Shown here: positions 55,805-56,320 of the stretch, in pieces
Numbering within the stretch: the stretch's first letter is position 1
How the letters are laid out: the number at the start of each line of letters is the position of its first letter
Virus record (IMG/VR): IMGVR_UViG_3300001533_000425
Location: 1-56,320 of that record
Source: a virus
DNA: 56,320 nt
Strand: one strand, 5' to 3'
Position numbers and translations under genes: made by a program
Notes under the pieces: generated by a model
What the model saw: the letters and a program-made list of their open reading frames with translations, nothing else
Databases searched by the model: none
What the model was told of the DNA's origin: nothing

Positions 55805-56320
55805 ATGGCTATACCTTTTCTTACTGAAGAAATATCAGGTCTAAAAGACCCAACATATGCATCTGGTGGAGCTAACAAGAAATATGTTGATACTATATCA
55901 GGTAATTTAGATACAAAGATAGATAATATTGTTGGAGCAAATGAAATTGGTTGGGGAGACTTAACTGCTGGTGATGGTTTAACTAAGACTGGTACTGGTA
56001 AAATTTCTGGATCTTTAACAGTTAACATTAATCCTGGTACTGGTATTGATTTATCTGGTGATGATGTTGATGTTGCAGGATATTTAAAAATATCAAGCAA
56101 TGCTTTATCTGGTCAAAAAGCTTTATCCTGGCTTAATGATTCTGGTTCAAAATATCATAATACTTATACTTGGTATAATAATTCTAGTAATAAATTAACT
56201 ACTTCATATAATGAAAGAGGTTCACAAATAGATGGAACTGGACTTATATGGGATGGTTCTGAATTAGATGTAGAAGGTTATGCTACTATTTCAAGTAATG
56301 CTTCTAATGCTGCTTCCTTT
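55805..56320 (+). CDS. Tail fibre protein, C-terminus cut by window edge
   Basis: Open from the ATG at 55805 to the edge (172 codons). TEEISGLKDPTYASGGANKK opening, with repeats ISGNLDTKI, GTGIDLSGDDVDVAGYLKIS and later DGSELDVEGYATIS, a repeating Asn/Ser/Gly-rich shaft typical of trimeric fibres. The GYLKIS/GYATIS units recur about 75 residues apart. Confidence 0.72.
   Translation, partial: MAIPFLTEEISGLKDPTYASGGANKKYVDTISGNLDTKIDNIVGANEIGWGDLTAGDGLTKTGTGKISGSLTVNINPGTGIDLSGDDVDVAGYLKISSNALSGQKALSWLNDSGSKYHNTYTWYNNSSNKLTTSYNERGSQIDGTGLIWDGSELDVEGYATISSNASNAASF

Noticed and set aside
1-56320. Integrase, attachment site or insertion sequence
   Set aside because: None found: no tyrosine or serine recombinase, no transposase and no duplicated tRNA-end sequence that would mark integration.

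Overview
The window looks like about 56 kb of a tailed virus (or provirus) of an archaeon, with AT-rich DNA. Archaeal signs: a family B DNA polymerase, a PriS-type primase carrying a PriL-like Fe-S domain, an Alba protein, XPF/ERCC4 and RadA-like repair proteins, a tRNA-Met whose intron folds a canonical bulge-helix-bulge, and BRE/TATA promoters placed just ahead of start codons. Tailed-virus signs: terminase, portal, prohead proteases, HK97-type capsid proteins, head-tail connectors, tail tube and fibre proteins in the usual order. A euryarchaeal host is my guess (CGAAA+TTTATATA promoters, GGTGAT-type ribosome sites), not shown. No integrase, attachment site or tape measure gene is in view.

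Layout. Positions 1-33.45 kb are read leftward (minus strand): thyX (cut by the edge), PolB, phosphoesterase, primase, dockerin-like surface protein, ERCC4 nuclease, SWIM-RecA ATPase, DHH nuclease, a possible ssDNA-binding protein and a possible TFB-like factor (to about 11 kb); then about 20 kb of small accessory genes with a phosphatase-like protein, Gp88-like protein, cytosine methyltransferase, a MoxR ATPase/VWA-metallopeptidase pair, a TerD-like 634-residue protein, many tiny Zn-ribbon proteins, four recognisable tRNAs and several tRNA-like or hairpin RNAs. Between 33.5 and 34.2 kb is a gene-free divergent region. From 34.3 to 37.6 kb eight small rightward genes each have their own promoter with a repeated GCGTAA operator at fixed phase. 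A small leftward HNH pair follows (37.8-38.7 kb). From 39.1 kb to the end is the rightward morphogenesis module: TerS, TerL, Alba, portal, protease 1/capsid 1, protease 2-scaffold/decoration/capsid 2, connectors, HNH, tail tube pair, tail chaperones with a likely +1 frameshift, and fibre proteins, the last cut by the edge.

How it fits together. The left arm supplies nucleotide synthesis, replication, repair and host take-over; the 34-38 kb genes look like a co-regulated regulon; the right arm builds the particle and carries a 13-bp motif upstream of many of its genes that could be a late promoter. The most unusual items are a tandem array of four covarying stem-loops next to the TerD-like gene, the operator/promoter regulon with exact 20-bp phasing, the late motif, a duplicated structured element at 4.8 and 31.7 kb, tRNAs and tRNA-like structures abutting start codons, and the duplicated protease-capsid modules. 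All family assignments are by reading motifs; no database search or folding program was run.
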